Below are positions 12,252-24,629 of a stretch of 64,000 nucleotides of DNA, in pieces. The stretch covers positions 372,001 through 436,000 of the forward strand of contig JAQQWL010000011.1 of assembly GCA_038363925.1 (NCBI GenBank), written 5' to 3'. The stretch is from Apiospora phragmitis. Its lineage: Eukaryota > Ascomycota > Sordariomycetes > Amphisphaeriales > Apiosporaceae. Numbering within the stretch: the first letter of the stretch is position 1; each line of letters starts with the position of its first letter. The notes beneath the pieces are model-generated. The model saw only the letters and a list, made by a program, of their open reading frames with translations. It had not been told where the DNA came from and did no database searches. The position numbers were made by a program, and so were the translations under genes.

Positions 12252-13793
12252 ATGGCGGACCCTAGCAGTTCCAATACCGCCCACAAGCGCCCTCACGAGG
12301 GACCTGCCAACAACGGCTCGAACAAGCTCCAGCGCATTGCCCAATTTTCTCAGGAAAGCACCAGCAACAAGTACGACAACGGCTCGAACCACAGCATTGC
12401 CAACGCTTTCCAGGCAAGCCTTGGCAACAACTTCGGCAAGACGCAGACGGACGAGTGTACTTCCCAGACATTTGTCACGGAAGACGGCAGGCTCATCACC
12501 GACAGCATCCCGAACCACGTCCGCAGACATGATGCAGAGATCACAAAGCAGGGCAAGAGCTTGTACGCTGTTCTCAATGCACACGGCGGATTTGACGAAC
12601 GGCTGAGCCAGCACGATGAGAAACTTGCAGACAATGAGAAATTGATCCATCAACAAGTGGAGGCCAATAGCAGCAAGATTGCACTTGATGAGGTGGCTCG
12701 CAAGGAAATCGCCAACCTGAAAGACACGATACAAGCACGATTCGATGCCATAGATCGCAAGACAACTCAACGCGACACCAAGGTACACCAGGCACTCTCC
12801 GCCATGGCGAAATGCCTCCAGGAATTAGGCCATCTGGCTGAGCTGGCTGCGGAAGGAGAACAGCTCGCTGCAGTTCAGGTTGCACAAGTCCAGGCCAATC
12901 TCGATGCGGAATCAGGCGACGTACAAGAACGCCCGGATGTACCCCCGGCCTCAAGGGATGCGGGCTCCAGGAACCCTCAAGACCCGAAGAATTACACCCG
13001 TCAAGGTATTATCGAGAGTAATGGTGCTCTCCAAGTGTTCGAAAGGCACTACTTTCCTTGGCTTGATAGCCTCGACTTCCGTCCTCCGCTGGGAATAGTC
13101 CAATATAAGGACGCGTCTCTTATGTTCTACGAGATCGAGCTATTCAAGTATAAAACTGTGAGATATTCCATTGTCACCAATAGCTCTCTATTCCCACCTA
13201 TCGTTAAGAAGTCGAGAGAAGAGCGTGGATATTTCGAAAGTGACAATTTTCTCATCCAGTCATCTGATGAAAGAGCTTACCTTCACCACGTCCTAGAGAT
13301 GGAAGTTCAATGGCCCCTTCCGCCGCAGGGTGAGACTCTGCCCCATTATGTTCTTCCGCTGGGACATTTCTTCGAAAGTGACCCTAAGATAATGGTCCCC
13401 GTTGTCTGGTCGGGCTTTCATGTTGTCATGGATGTTACCACGCCATCGAAATCTCTTTGGCTAGTCTATTGCTCCGAGGGCGATCATTGCGACCCGACGA
13501 AACGACATAGGAGTTGGCCGCTTAGATTCCCAGACATATTGAAGAATAACGGAGATGCTGTCAATGTTATGCGGCTTTCTCCTAATATCAAGGGCATCTT
13601 TGAACCTCTAGGAATGGTAAGCGGCCGTCAAAGGTACAACATGGAGAGGTATGTATACGGAGGAAAGCTTATTTTCACCGTGCCCAACATTGGTTTACTT
13701 CTAAGTGCCATAAACAAGGGATGGCCAAGATATAGGGATGCACATGCATTGTTAAATGATCTGGTTACAACATGGGCTACTAAGAAGGTCTAA
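12252..13793 (+). CDS. orphan protein with coiled coil and conserved C-terminal region
   Basis: This is an uninterrupted 513-residue frame. I do not recognise the family. Residues 1-60 are polar and low in complexity (MADPSSSNTAHKRPHEG). Residues about 95-200 are rich in E, K, Q and A with heptad-like spacing (DERLSQHDEKLADNEKL), suggesting a coiled coil. Residues about 255-513 form a compact region with PWLDSLDFRPPLGIVQYK, TTPSKSLWLVYCSEG and SAINKGWPRY. The same landmarks recur in the broken gene at 26974-28363 (YLDWLKQLDLQPPEGII, PSKSLWLVTSGFG, EEAIRKGWS), so the two are paralogues standing on opposite sides of AT-rich island 1. There is no signal peptide or membrane helix. Its stop codon lies only about 30 bases before the AT-rich block begins, yet the coding sequence itself shows no RIP-like stop codons. 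Confidence 0.75.
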   Translation: MADPSSSNTAHKRPHEGPANNGSNKLQRIAQFSQESTSNKYDNGSNHSIANAFQASLGNNFGKTQTDECTSQTFVTEDGRLITDSIPNHVRRHDAEITKQGKSLYAVLNAHGGFDERLSQHDEKLADNEKLIHQQVEANSSKIALDEVARKEIANLKDTIQARFDAIDRKTTQRDTKVHQALSAMAKCLQELGHLAELAAEGEQLAAVQVAQVQANLDAESGDVQERPDVPPASRDAGSRNPQDPKNYTRQGIIESNGALQVFERHYFPWLDSLDFRPPLGIVQYKDASLMFYEIELFKYKTVRYSIVTNSSLFPPIVKKSREERGYFESDNFLIQSSDERAYLHHVLEMEVQWPLPPQGETLPHYVLPLGHFFESDPKIMVPVVWSGFHVVMDVTTPSKSLWLVYCSEGDHCDPTKRHRSWPLRFPDILKNNGDAVNVMRLSPNIKGIFEPLGMVSGRQRYNMERYVYGGKLIFTVPNIGLLLSAINKGWPRYRDAHALLNDLVTTWATKKV

Positions 13794-14124
13794 GTCGGTA
13801 TGTATTCTGCAAAGATAGTTAAAACGAATAAATATAAACGGGTTTATTATTATATATTAATACTATTAATTAATAATATTAAGAGTATAAATTTAAGAAG
13901 TATTACTTTTTATTTAATTAATTAATACTTTTATATTAAGTAATTAATTATAATTTTTTAAAAAAGTATTATTAATTAATTAATATAATTAATATTTTAT
14001 TTAAAATTAATAAAAGTTAAAAAACTAGTTTAAATATTATAATTTAATATTATTTTAAGTAGTAAATAATATACTTTTTACTTTATTTTATTAACTTTTT
14101 TAATTAATTATTTTAATAAATTTA

Positions 14125-14315
14125 TTATCCATATTAAATAAGTTTTAAGTTTAATTAAAATTATATTACTATATTTTTTTATTTATATTTATCTTTAGTA
14201 TTAATTATAAAGGGTATTATATACCTCTTTTAATAAAATAAAAAGAGGTTCGTACGCGTAAATATATAATATCTTTTTTAAAATAATATAAAAAACCTTA
14301 ATTCCTGCTATTCTA
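14125..14315 (-). repeat. LTR (left copy) of the copia-like element
   Basis: Matches 19990-20210 in the same orientation and, inverted, the segment at about 23750-23940. It lies at the 3' end of the minus-strand polyprotein. Similarity to the inverted fragment continues rightwards to about 14510 (CTTATTCC...TTTAAATACGGGCC), so that stretch is internal sequence shared by two element copies. The ends are approximate. Confidence 0.6.
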
Positions 14316-17300
14316 ATATTAATAAATTTTTATTTTAGCGATAAAATTAACTTATTCCTTTTTTTAAATACGGGCCTTCTCTTCTCAAGGGTCTCGTACG
14401 AATAGGTTATATTAATCCGGTATTCAATACTTATTTAAATTATATAAATAATATTATACCTTTTTAATATTATACCTTTTTAATATTAATTTTATTAAGT
14501 AATAAATCCTTTTAATTAATTATTTTAATCGTTTAATAATAATAACGGTAATAAAAAAAGTTATTATATATTAACGTATATCTTTTCTCGTTATAAATTA
14601 AAAAGAATAGTTTAAAAATAGTAATAATAATAAAGGTGCCGTTATATATCGCGATATAATATATTTTATCGAGGACGTGTAGGTCTAGCCTCTTAATATA
14701 CGCTTTTATACGTATAGTAAAACTATTTATTAAAACTACTTACTCGAGGGCCTTATTTAAAAATACCTTAGTATAGGCGTTTATTAAATTATCTTTATTA
14801 TCGATATAATAGATTTATAAGATCTCTTTTTTTTTCGTACGATTTTTAAAAGAATATAATATCGATTATAAGCCGTTTTTTATTTATTATATCTAATTTA
14901 ATTAAGTAATTATAAAAGGATTTCGAATTTATATAAAAGATTATTAATATATTTTAAAATTTAAAGGTTCGTATAATTCTTTTAAACGTAGTACTTAGTA
15001 CGATATCGTTATTTATATTAAAAATCGTACCATATAATTTATTAATTAACACGCTTCGTATAGCTCTTTTATATTTTATTAAACTCTAATAAATAATATT
15101 ACTTTAAATCTTAAACTAGTCTTTCGTACGATTTATTTCTTAACTTAATAAGATTAAGTATTTAAATTAAAAAATTAAATCCTCGTTATTTATAAATAAG
15201 CCGTTAATAAGAATATATATCTTTATATAATAAAAGTTAAGCGAGATATGTTTTAAGCCGCGTATCGAGTTTTAAATTTATTATTTAATACGCTTATTTA
15301 AGCTCTTAATATCTTTATTTTTTAAGGTTTATATTTAAATAATAATAAATAAGTTATACGCTATTTTTAATTAATAGATAAATATTAAGTATATTTTTTT
15401 TACTCGTTAAAAGATGTATTACTAATCTTTATTAATAACCTTCGAGTCGATAGGTTTTAATTAGTTAGCTTGTTTTTTTTATTTAAAAGGATATTATATA
15501 ATTTTAATCGAATCTTGCCTCCGTTAAATTCTATCGGTATATTTTCGGTCAGGATGTTTTTCGGCTTTATACGAAATCGTTACTCTGTTAGCTTTTCTCC
15601 CTCTTTTTAAGAAAAAAAGGGCTATAATAAAGCTAAATATATCGTCGGTTTATATTATTATAATATCGAAAGTATCCGGTCCGTTCGTAATAAATAATAA
15701 GTAGGCGTTATACGTTAAGATTATTATTTTTAAATTTTATACGTAATAATTATAATACGTTTTAAACTAGTAAAATTTTAACTTTATTAGTCTATATAAA
15801 GGTAATACGATTTAAAATAGCGTCTTTTCGAGATATTAAATTTTTAGCTTTATTAATAAACGTGTGTAAACTAGTCGGTTTAATTTATTATACGATTAAA
15901 TATACGCTTATATAATATCGCATAGCTTACTTTATATATTAAAGTTTCGAATTAAGGTCGGTTTAAAAGCTAATAAGAGTTTTTAATTTATCCTTTAAAT
16001 TATTAATAATTAAGTTAAAATAGCTTCCTTTTTTATATTTTTATAGCCTTATATTATAAGCTTCAACTTCTCCTATAGCTTCGTAGTTTTACCCTTAATC
16101 TTTTATACGAGCCGTATTTTAAAGATTTTCCGGCCGGTGTGCTTACCGGGTCGAATCGAATAAATTCGAAGACTCTTTATACGGCGAGATTATTAATCTC
16201 CTCCGCGTCGGACTCTTAAAATAGATATCTAAACGAGGTAATAACGCCGTTTTATTAAAGCTTAATTATTAAGTCGTAATTTTCTTATTTTTTTAAGTAA
16301 AAAATACGGCGGTTAAAACGTTCCGGAGTAGATATTTTCTAGGTTGTCCCCGGCTACGTCGTATAAAAATTACCGTAATTTCCTCGGCTATCGGTTCAGT
16401 ATTTAAGATATTTACCGGCTATTCTAGATCTGGTTATATATCCGGCTCGTCGTGCGGTTCTCCGGCCTTTTCCCAGTAGTACGGCTTGATTTAAGTTATT
16501 CGAAAGGCTTTTAAGTTGTCCGGGGTATCTACCCGGATCGTACGGTTTTTAATAATTATTATTTTATATAGTTTAGTTTATGCTCCTTTTTTTTATTAAA
16601 TTAAGACTTTATTTCGGAGCGAGAGTATTAAAATATTATAAATAGCCGGTTCGTTTCAAGTATTTAAAGTTCGATAAATATCTATATTTATACGTATCTT
16701 TCGAAGTATCTTTATTACTTTCCGTACGGCTTTTTTTCGTACTTAAATCTCTAGTAACGGTAATAAGTTCCTATTGATACGAGGGTATATTTTAAATACG
16801 AGTAAGGTAAGTATTAAGCCGTTAAGGCCAGCCGAATTATTTAAAGCTTTAATAGCTATTTAAAGCATTATTTCGATATTTATTCGATAACCGAGATCTT
16901 TTTATAAAATATTAAAGGTTTTATATAATAAAACATATATTCGTTTAACCTTATTTATTACTTAATAAGTTTTAATAAGTATTTATTTATAAATAATTCT
17001 TATTATTTATACGTAGTTTCGAAATTCTTTTTAAAAGTGTATACCCGGATCGTACGAGATATAATTAAAGGGTCCCTAGTATACGTATATTTAATATTTA
17101 TAGAGGATATTTTTAATATTTTATACATTAAGCGAGTATAGGAATATAACCGTTTAAAAAAACGTATTCGAATCGATTATATAAAGTACGTTTTATTCGT
17201 TAATATAAATAACGTTTATAATAATTTCGTAATTAAAGTCGTATTTATTTTATAACGAGAATTTAAATCTTTATAACGCCGGATTATATAATTAATATTA

Positions 17301-19989
17301 AGAATAGAACTTTTAAATCTCGTCAAGAATAATAAAGTCGATATCGTTATGGCCGGCGTTTTTAAAAAGAGTATAAAACTTCTTTATAGAAGGGTGTCTA
17401 AATCGTCGGTAAAGGTGTCGAAGCTGTTTTTCGGTAAAATATAACGTCGTTTCTATACGGCCGGTATTAAAAAACGAGTGTCCTTATTTATTAATTATAA
17501 GTAATATTTCGTTATTTTTTTATATAATAAGATTAAAAATATTATTATAATACGCTTTAAACCGGTTAATATTATATAATAAAAATAGGAAAAGAGTTAT
17601 AACATTTAAAATATAATACTTAATTATTTTAATTAATAAAATAGGTTTTAAATTTCCGAATTTAATTTTGACGTTTTTTAAAGTTTAATTAATTTATACG
17701 TTTAAGTTTTTCTATACGTAAGTTTTTATTTAAAGCTTTTTAATTATTAAAAATAAAGCGGCGCCGATATTTTAAAACTTTTTTTAATAAGTTTAGTTAT
17801 ACGAGCTATTAAGGTTAAATTAATCGGCTTATACGGTAACTTTTAAAAAATAAATATCCTTATTAATAAACTAGTAATAAAACGCGGCGTTTATTAAATA
17901 AATAATGTTTTATTATACGTTTTCTAAATTAGAATAGTCGTACTTCTTTTCGTTATTTTTTAGCTCCTCTTTTTTCTTTTTTTAATTTCGGACGAAATTT
18001 TCGTATTTATTCTAAGTAAAGAGTTCTTATTTAACGTTATTTTATATTTAAAGGTATTAAATTATTATATAAGTTCGTTTTTTAATTAAGTAGTTTATTA
18101 ATTAATAGCTTTATTTATAGTAAATTTAGCAGGTTTTTTAATTAAATTACCGGTTTTTATATAATAACTTAAGTTAAAAAGTATTTATAAATTATTAATT
18201 TCTATTTTATTTTAATACTTAATTATTATATAATAATTTATTTTTATAAGCTAGTTTATTTCCTTTTATACGGTTATTTATAAACCGTTTATCGGTTAAG
18301 TATATATTCGTAGCCGGGTTTCGATATAATTCCTTTATTATATATCGTTTTAAGAGCTTTTAGTCCGCTATTATACTTAGCGATACGTAAAAGTCCGAGA
18401 ATAGCGCTTCGTATATTAGCTTTTAATTAATAAGGGCCGGTATAAGTTCCGGAACTCCTCGGTAGGTTTATACGATTAAGGTATAGAGAGCGATCTCTTT
18501 TTCGAATCCTTTTCTAAAGGCTCGTTATACGAGTTAAAGCTTATTTAGCAGGATTTTTAAAACTTCGATAAGTTATTTTTTAACATTTTTATTTTTTATT
18601 TATACGAAAAAGGTTATTATCTAATTTATAAAATATTATTCGTAGTTTATTATTATATTAAAGTGCGAGTCTATAAAGTAATATATTTCGTTTTATTTCT
18701 ATTCGAGTCCGATATAATTAAAATAGAGTACCTCCGCACGGCCGGAAAAAATATTCGAAAAGATTATATAATATTAATCTTTTAATATATTTAGCCGTTA
18801 ATATATTTAGCCGTTAATATATTTTAATAAATATTCGTATTTTATTATAAAAGATATTATACGGTTTATTAATATAATTCTTTTTTTTATATTTTTAAAA
18901 AAGTAACGACTTTATTTTAATCGATTTTATTATTATAAATAGCTCGGCTTAAAAGGATATCGTATTTTATAACGTATATTAAACTAGATAATCGTACGGT
19001 TTAGTCCGGCGGTACCGGAATTAAAAAAAAAAGGACGATATCTTACGACGTTTAAATACTTCTAAATCTAGGTTTAAACGTCGGGCCTAAAGTGTCCCGT
19101 AGTACCGCGGACGATTATTTCGTATAGAGACCGGGTGTCTTTAGCTTAGGCGGCGGTTATTCGATTATTTATTCTCGAGAAGAGTATAGAATATCCTCTT
19201 TTCGAGTTTCCGAAGTTAGTTTTATTAATCGGTCCTATTAATATGTAAAAGCGGCCGGTAATATTAAGCTTATAAGCTTAGTTTTAAAAAATCCGTTAAT
19301 TAATATATTAATTCCGTATTATTTAAAATAATTAAAGAGTTTTTTTTTTAAAACGTATAATTAATTTAACCGAATTAATACTTAATTTATTTATTAAACT
19401 CGGTAATAAACGATTTTTAAAAAGTGGTCTCTTTTATTTTTAATATATAGTATTTTAAATAGTATTATATAAAATATATTATAAATAGTTTAAGTACTAG
19501 TTTTTTTTTAAAAATATATTTAAAAGTTCGAATTTTTAAAAAGCGAGGTTACTATTTTTTTTTTAAATTATTAAAAATATTTTAATATTTTAAGAAACCT
19601 TTTTATACTTAGATAGTTTAGGGTTTAAAGTTATTAATTTACTTAAGTTTAATACGTCCGGGTTTAGTTTTAATTCGCCGACTATAATTAAATTTATTTT
19701 AATAAGGGTTATTATTTTATAAATCGAATAATAAAGTTATATAAATATATAATTATATATAATTTAATTAATTTCGTATATAATTCGAAACCTAGTCTCT
19801 TTTTTATAATATATATTCGGGAAAAAGGGTTCCTTTTTATACGGTTAATTTAGTTCGGCTCTTTTTTCGTATTTCTAACGGGCGGAAATTTTTAGGGCTT
19901 TTTAACACGGTCGCCTTTATATCGATAAGGGCGTAAAACCGTCTCTTTACTTTTATTAATTTATAATTATTATAAGTAATTATTAATTA

Positions 19990-20210
19990 ATATTAAATAA
20001 GCTTTCGTATATATATATAAGTAGGTTCCGGGTTTAATCGAGGTTATATTATTATATTCTTTTATTTATATCTATTTCTAATATTAATCACGAGAGGTAT
20101 CGTATACCCTTTTTAATAAAATAAAAAAAGGGCTCGTACGCATAGGTATATAGTACCTTTTTTAAAGTAATATAAAAAACCTTAGTTCTTGCTATTCTAA
20201 TATAATTTTC
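19990..20210 (-). repeat. LTR (right copy) of the copia-like element
   Basis: Direct repeat of 14125-14315; similarity stops at about 20207, just after CTATTCTAATAT. It lies at the 5' end of the minus-strand polyprotein. It differs from the left copy mainly by C/T and G/A changes, as expected from RIP. Confidence 0.6.
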
Positions 20211-20443
20211 GATAATATATTATAATTTTTATAGCTTCGATATAATTTAGTTAAGCTATAATACGTCGGAATTTAATAGTATAAAAAACGGTTAATCTTT
20301 TTTATTTAAAAGTTTCGAGTTCTTTTTCTACTTATCGTTTTTTATTAAGGTTTTAAAAAAGTGACTTAAAAGGTTATTTAAATTCGTCGTAGTTTTCGAA
20401 AATTCATTACGCCTCTATACGATATATTTTAACTTACTAATTA

Positions 20444-22285
20444 ACGTATCCTATAAGCGAATATCCTACATAAGCGAATGTCTTATTTTTATAAATTTCT
20501 TTATAGCCTTAACCTTTTTTTATATTCTTTTACGTCCGAAAATATTATAACTTTAAAAAGAGAGTAATATAATTTTAGCGCTTTAAGCGTTTTAAAAAAA
20601 CTTAATTTTAAATATACGAAAAGCTGTATTAATCTATTACGTCTTATTAAAAACTTTATAATATAAACGAAATAATTAACCTACACGACGCGAAATATTT
20701 ACAAATTCTCGAAAACTTCTAAATTCTAAAAAAGATACGATTATTCGATATATTATTAATTTAAATACGCGATCGTTTTTTCCCCGATTAAATAATATAA
20801 AAAATATAACGAATCGATTATTTAGTTTACATAACGCGGGACGCGTCGGCGTTAATTAAGCTTTTAACTTTATACGATAATAATTAGACCTCTAGATATG
20901 TTTTAATCGAAGAATTAATTATTAAAAAATCTTTTACAAAAATCCCGACGCGTATTATATATAATTTACCTTTATACGGAATATAATTTATAAATATAAG
21001 ATTTAAAAGGAGGATATCTATAACTTTAACGAGACCGGCTTTTTTATAGGTTAAATCTCGTCCGAAATAATCGTAACCATTTCCGATTAACGCAGAAAGC
21101 TTAGGGTAATGTAGTAAAGGAATCGGGAATAAGTTATAATTATTTAAGGCGTCGGATTACACGGTTACGCCATCCCTCCGTATATTATTTTTACCGGGAA
21201 AACGTACTTTTTTTTTAATATAAAAATAGATTATTACCGAAAAATTAGGTAATCGTAATTATTAAAAATAATTAAATCACGAATAAAAAAGGCGAGGACT
21301 AGATTCGATATTTTAATTAATATATTAGGTTTTATATAAAGGGTCGTTATCGCCTTTTAATCCTAAACGGCTACGAAAACTATTACTCGATAATTTTCGA
21401 ACTTTATTATAAAAAGAACTCGATTATTACACTCTATATACCTTCTCATTTATTATATAAGCTTTAACCTTTTAATATCGGCTATTTTCGTACATTAAAA
21501 AGGGCGTACGGAAAAGAAATTAAATATTTTATACGGGCGTATATTACCTATATTTTAAAGGAAAACTTCTTACTAACGTTTTTAAAAGCGTTCCAAGCGA
21601 TTTTCACTATTTCGAATATACGAGGAAGCTTTCGAAAGATAGGACTTATCCTGTATAATCCGGAATATATTATTTTATAATTAGATATAAAGCTATATAT
21701 TTTAATACTTCTGGGGATATTTTCTGGCCTACCTCTTTCTTAAGAATTAAAAACTTTAAATAACCCGATTAAAGTTTAATCCTAAACGAATATATTCGAA
21801 ACCGTATTATACGGTATTAAAATAGCTTTTCGATATTTATTTTAACTAGTTTTAACTAGATTATAAAAGTTATAACGTATATTATATACCGAGTTACTTT
21901 TTTAAAAGGTAAGAACGCGATATTTCGAAAAGTAAATAAAATGTTTAACCGGCGCCGCCGTACAAAAAAGAAACGATTATAAAATGGAGGATTATTTCGT
22001 ATATAAGCTAGAAAAGATTTATAGTTTTAAAGGGACGTTAATAAATAATTATAAAACGAATCGCGTCAGAGGAGTAGTTATATAAGGATATTTAGAACAC
22101 GTTTATAACGCTATAAAATCTGCGGAGAGCCCGGGTATAATACGCGTACTTATCAGAATAATATAGAAGTATTTAGAAATAAGGATTCTAATTAATTTTA
22201 ATATTTTAAATACGTTGTAATGAAATTAACTTATATTTTATTAAAAAGGGTATAAAAGAATGGGACATTCGCTTATGGGATACGT
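20444..22285 (+). mobile_element. Fot/pogo-like DNA transposon (copy 1), full length, RIP-degraded
   Basis: The element is 1842 bp, starting ACGTATCC and ending GGATACGT, flanked on each side by TA (20442-20443 and 22286-22287), the target duplication of the Tc1/mariner superfamily. The termini carry ATAAGCGAAT-type subterminal repeats. The plus strand keeps the end of a DDE transposase of the Fot/pogo group: YFRTLKRAYGKEIKYFIR, then FLKAFQAIFTISNIRGSF and GLILYNPEYI (about 21470-21680). This is the stretch that follows the last catalytic acidic residue in that family. Stops and frame changes occur throughout. The length equals that usual for Fot1-type elements. A second, interrupted copy lies inverted in island 2. 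Confidence 0.85.
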
Positions 22286-22289
22286 TATT

Positions 22290-23380
22290 TTTTATAATTT
22301 AATTTAAATAAAGTTCGAACTAAGCGAATATTTAATTTTTAAAAAATAAAGTAACGTAAATAATTTATTAAGTAACGTTTTAAAACGTTCTTTTATAAAA
22401 TTATTAATAAGGTTTAATTTAAATAAAGAAACTTTAGAAATTTCCGCTTATTTCGTTAAATAATATTAATATAGTAATTTTTATACCTTTTTTAAATATA
22501 ATAAAGGTTTATATAATATTAATAATTATATAAAAAAGATATACTTTTTTTATATAACTTATTAATATTATAAGGTATTTATTTTAAAGTACTTTTAATA
22601 AAGAGCTCGTTACGTTTTCTTTTAAGCTTAGCGTAATAATATTAATAATTAACCTTCTTTTATTCGAGTTCTTTAATTCGTTTAATTAGCGCTTATAGTT
22701 TAAAGTTATTATTACTATCGTTACTATTAATATTTATAGCGGGGTCTCGCTAAGAGGTGCTAGGGGTAGCGATAGGGATTTTTCTTTAACAGATAATATT
22801 ATTAGGGCTAGGTATAAATATAGTTCTTATAGAGCTATTATTCGAAGGTTTAAATAATAACTCGTAAGAATAAAAGCGATTAAAGTATAACGAATATTAT
22901 TTAAGTTTTAAAAAAAACTTAGTAAAACTTATAAAAGTTTATATTAATAATATAAAAAAGTATTTCAACGTGTAATAAAAGTAACACTTTTATTAATATA
23001 ATATATAATAACCGGGTTATAACGTATTAATAAAGAATTAAGTAAAGGTATTTATATAATAAAATTATTAAGGCGGTTTATTTTATTAATAAATTAAGAT
23101 TAATACTTAAATTAATTATTAAAATAAAGAGTATTTATATAAAATATATAGGAATATTCGTTATTATATATTTAATCCTTTTTTTATTAATTACGTTTAT
23201 TTAGTAATTTTTATTAATTATATTTAATATTATTTAATAATTATAATTAAGTTATTTAGTATAATTTTATTAAGCTACGTTTTATTTTTATTATTATATA
23301 ATTTATTTCTAGTTATTTATATTACTTTATTTACTTTTACTTACTTATAACTAGCTAGCTTTATCGTATTATTACCGTAG
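22290..23380. other. AT-rich stretch, origin not recognised
   Basis: RIP-like composition with no coding frame and no repeat that I can match elsewhere in the window. It probably belongs to another decayed element. Confidence 0.4.
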
Positions 23381-23566
23381 TATTAATTATTATAGTGTTA
23401 ATTATCGTAGTATTATAACGGTATAGCGAGGTTTATTATTATAAGTAAATTCGTTAGCGCTAACCGGTAGGGTAAGCCTTAATACTAGTTTTTATAAGCA
23501 CCTCGAGATATAGTATCGCCGTGCCGAGGTTGAGTCTAGCCGTATAATTAGGTCAGGTTATAATAA
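23380..23566. repeat. possible old relative of the solo LTR in island 2
   Basis: The right end reads GCCGTATAATTAGGTCAGG then TTATAATA. It lines up with the end of the solo LTR at 43307-43968 (GGCCGCATGGTTAGGTCGGG then TTGTAACA) with mostly C/T and G/A differences. A shared CCGTGCCG lies a little upstream in both. Only the right-hand part is convincing and the left limit is a guess. Confidence 0.35.
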
Positions 23567-23940
23567 CTTACTACTTAACTAAATTAATATTAAAAAGGTA
23601 CAGCATTACCTATATTGTTTAAGTAGGTATTAAACACCGGATTAAAGTAACTTAGCCGTACGAAACTCTTATAAAAGAAAGGCTCGTATTTAAAAAAAGG
23701 GAATAAGTTAACTCTATTACTGAAATAAAAAACTACTAGTATTAAAATAGCTAAATATTTATATTACTTTAAAAGGGGTGCCACGTGCTTACGCGCACGA
23801 ACCCTTTTCTTGTTTTATAAAAAGGGGCATACGATGCCCCTTATAGCTAGTAAAAAATAAAAATAAATAATAAAATATAATAATATAACACTACTTAAAC
23901 CCTCACTTATACGTATATACGAAAGCTTATTTAATAAAAA
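23567..23940 (+). mobile_element. inverted fragment of the copia-like element (LTR plus internal start)
   Basis: The reverse complement matches the left LTR of the 14-20 kb element together with the adjoining internal sequence as far as about 14510. It is the least mutated of the three LTR copies: it retains GGGGCATCGTATGCCCC and a GCGCGTAAGCACGTGG stretch where the other copies have A/T. It ends abruptly at about 23567, against the possible old LTR. There is no second LTR, so it is a fragment. Confidence 0.55.
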
Positions 23941-24344
23941 GTATATAAAAAGCTTAATATAAAAACTTAAATAAGTTAAACCTTAATTTATTAATATTAA
24001 TAATTTTTTAACTATTTTTATATATAAATAACTTTTATTTTTTTAATAATAATATAATTAAATAAACGATTAATCTTTTAATAATAACCACGAGAATAAA
24101 TATACTTAATAATATCGGCGCGGTTTTAAACTTAATAATATTTATATAATTAATTATATTAAATATTAAAATAATTATTATAATTAATACCTTAAAAAGT
24201 TATAAATATATTAATAACGTTAAAGCTTTTAATATAAAGCTAGAATTATTAACGATATTAATTTAATATTCCTTTTAATTATTAAAGAGCTAGATTAATA
24301 ATAATTAAAAGATCTTATAATAAGTGAGGCTAAAAGGAGGGCTA

Positions 24345-24550
24345 CTAGTTAGTTACGATTAGGCGATCTAGATTAGTATTAGATATAATCGGTTTAAAAC
24401 ACTAAAAAACATCACGAAATATGAACCAACCAACCACTAACTAACCAACGCCCTTTTAATCAACCGTTTACTAACTAACTAGCGCAGAATCGGCTGCAGG
24501 GGTAGTAACAACTAACTAGCGGTACGCTGGTTAGTTGGTTAGTTGAACGG
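24345..24550. repeat. short block of inverted TTAGTTGG/CCAACTAA repeats
   Basis: This sequence of near-normal base composition is at the edge of the AT-rich block. AACCAACCAACCACTAAC at about 24425-24445 faces GGTTAGTTGGTTAGTTG at about 24529-24545, with further AACTAACTAG and TTAGTTAC copies between and before. It could be the end of an element, a small MITE, or simple sequence. Confidence 0.4.
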
Positions 24551-24629
24551 CAACACTGGATCCGAGCCACGAAGCAGAAAAGCAATGAGAATTTGTTCCA
24601 GTCACCATGGTCCATTGAATTACGTTATA

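Larger units (their letters stand above)
14125..20210 (-). mobile_element. Ty1/copia-like LTR retrotransposon, RIP-degraded
   Basis: Two direct repeats, about 14125-14315 and 19990-20210, share a recognisable string of blocks (a run reading TATTTATATCTATTTCTAA-like, a hairpin-like AAAGGGTATTATATACC segment, GGCTCGTACGCATAGG, AACCTTAGTTCTTGCTATTC) and bracket about 5.7 kb. The minus strand carries decayed polyprotein. Near 17345-17470 it reads QLRHLYRRFRHPSIKKFY followed by AGHNDID, matching the GAG-pre-integrase region of fungal copia-type elements. Near 15641-15652 it reads (stop)TDDIFSF, where the stop is the RIP form of Q in the QTDD core of reverse transcriptase. It is followed in the next frame by PIEFNGGKI. 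Integrase before reverse transcriptase is the copia order. The element is dead: dozens of stops and several frame changes. LTR limits are approximate and I could not fix a target-site duplication. Confidence 0.75.
13800..24400. repeat. AT-rich island 1 (RIP-degraded transposons)
   Basis: Composition changes abruptly at about 13,800 to very AT-rich DNA. CpA and TpG are nearly absent, while CpG (TCG, ACG, CGTACG) is still common. That is the footprint of RIP, which turns CpA into TpA in duplicated DNA. No open frame of useful length survives on either strand. The contents that can be recognised are listed separately: a copia-like element, a Fot-like element and an inverted fragment of the copia-like element. 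The parts at 13,800-14,120 and 22,290-23,380 I cannot assign. Confidence 0.9.

Noticed and set aside
24420..24545. CRISPR-like array from the short TTAGTTGG-type repeats
   Set aside because: The units are irregular, inverted rather than direct, and the host is a fungus.
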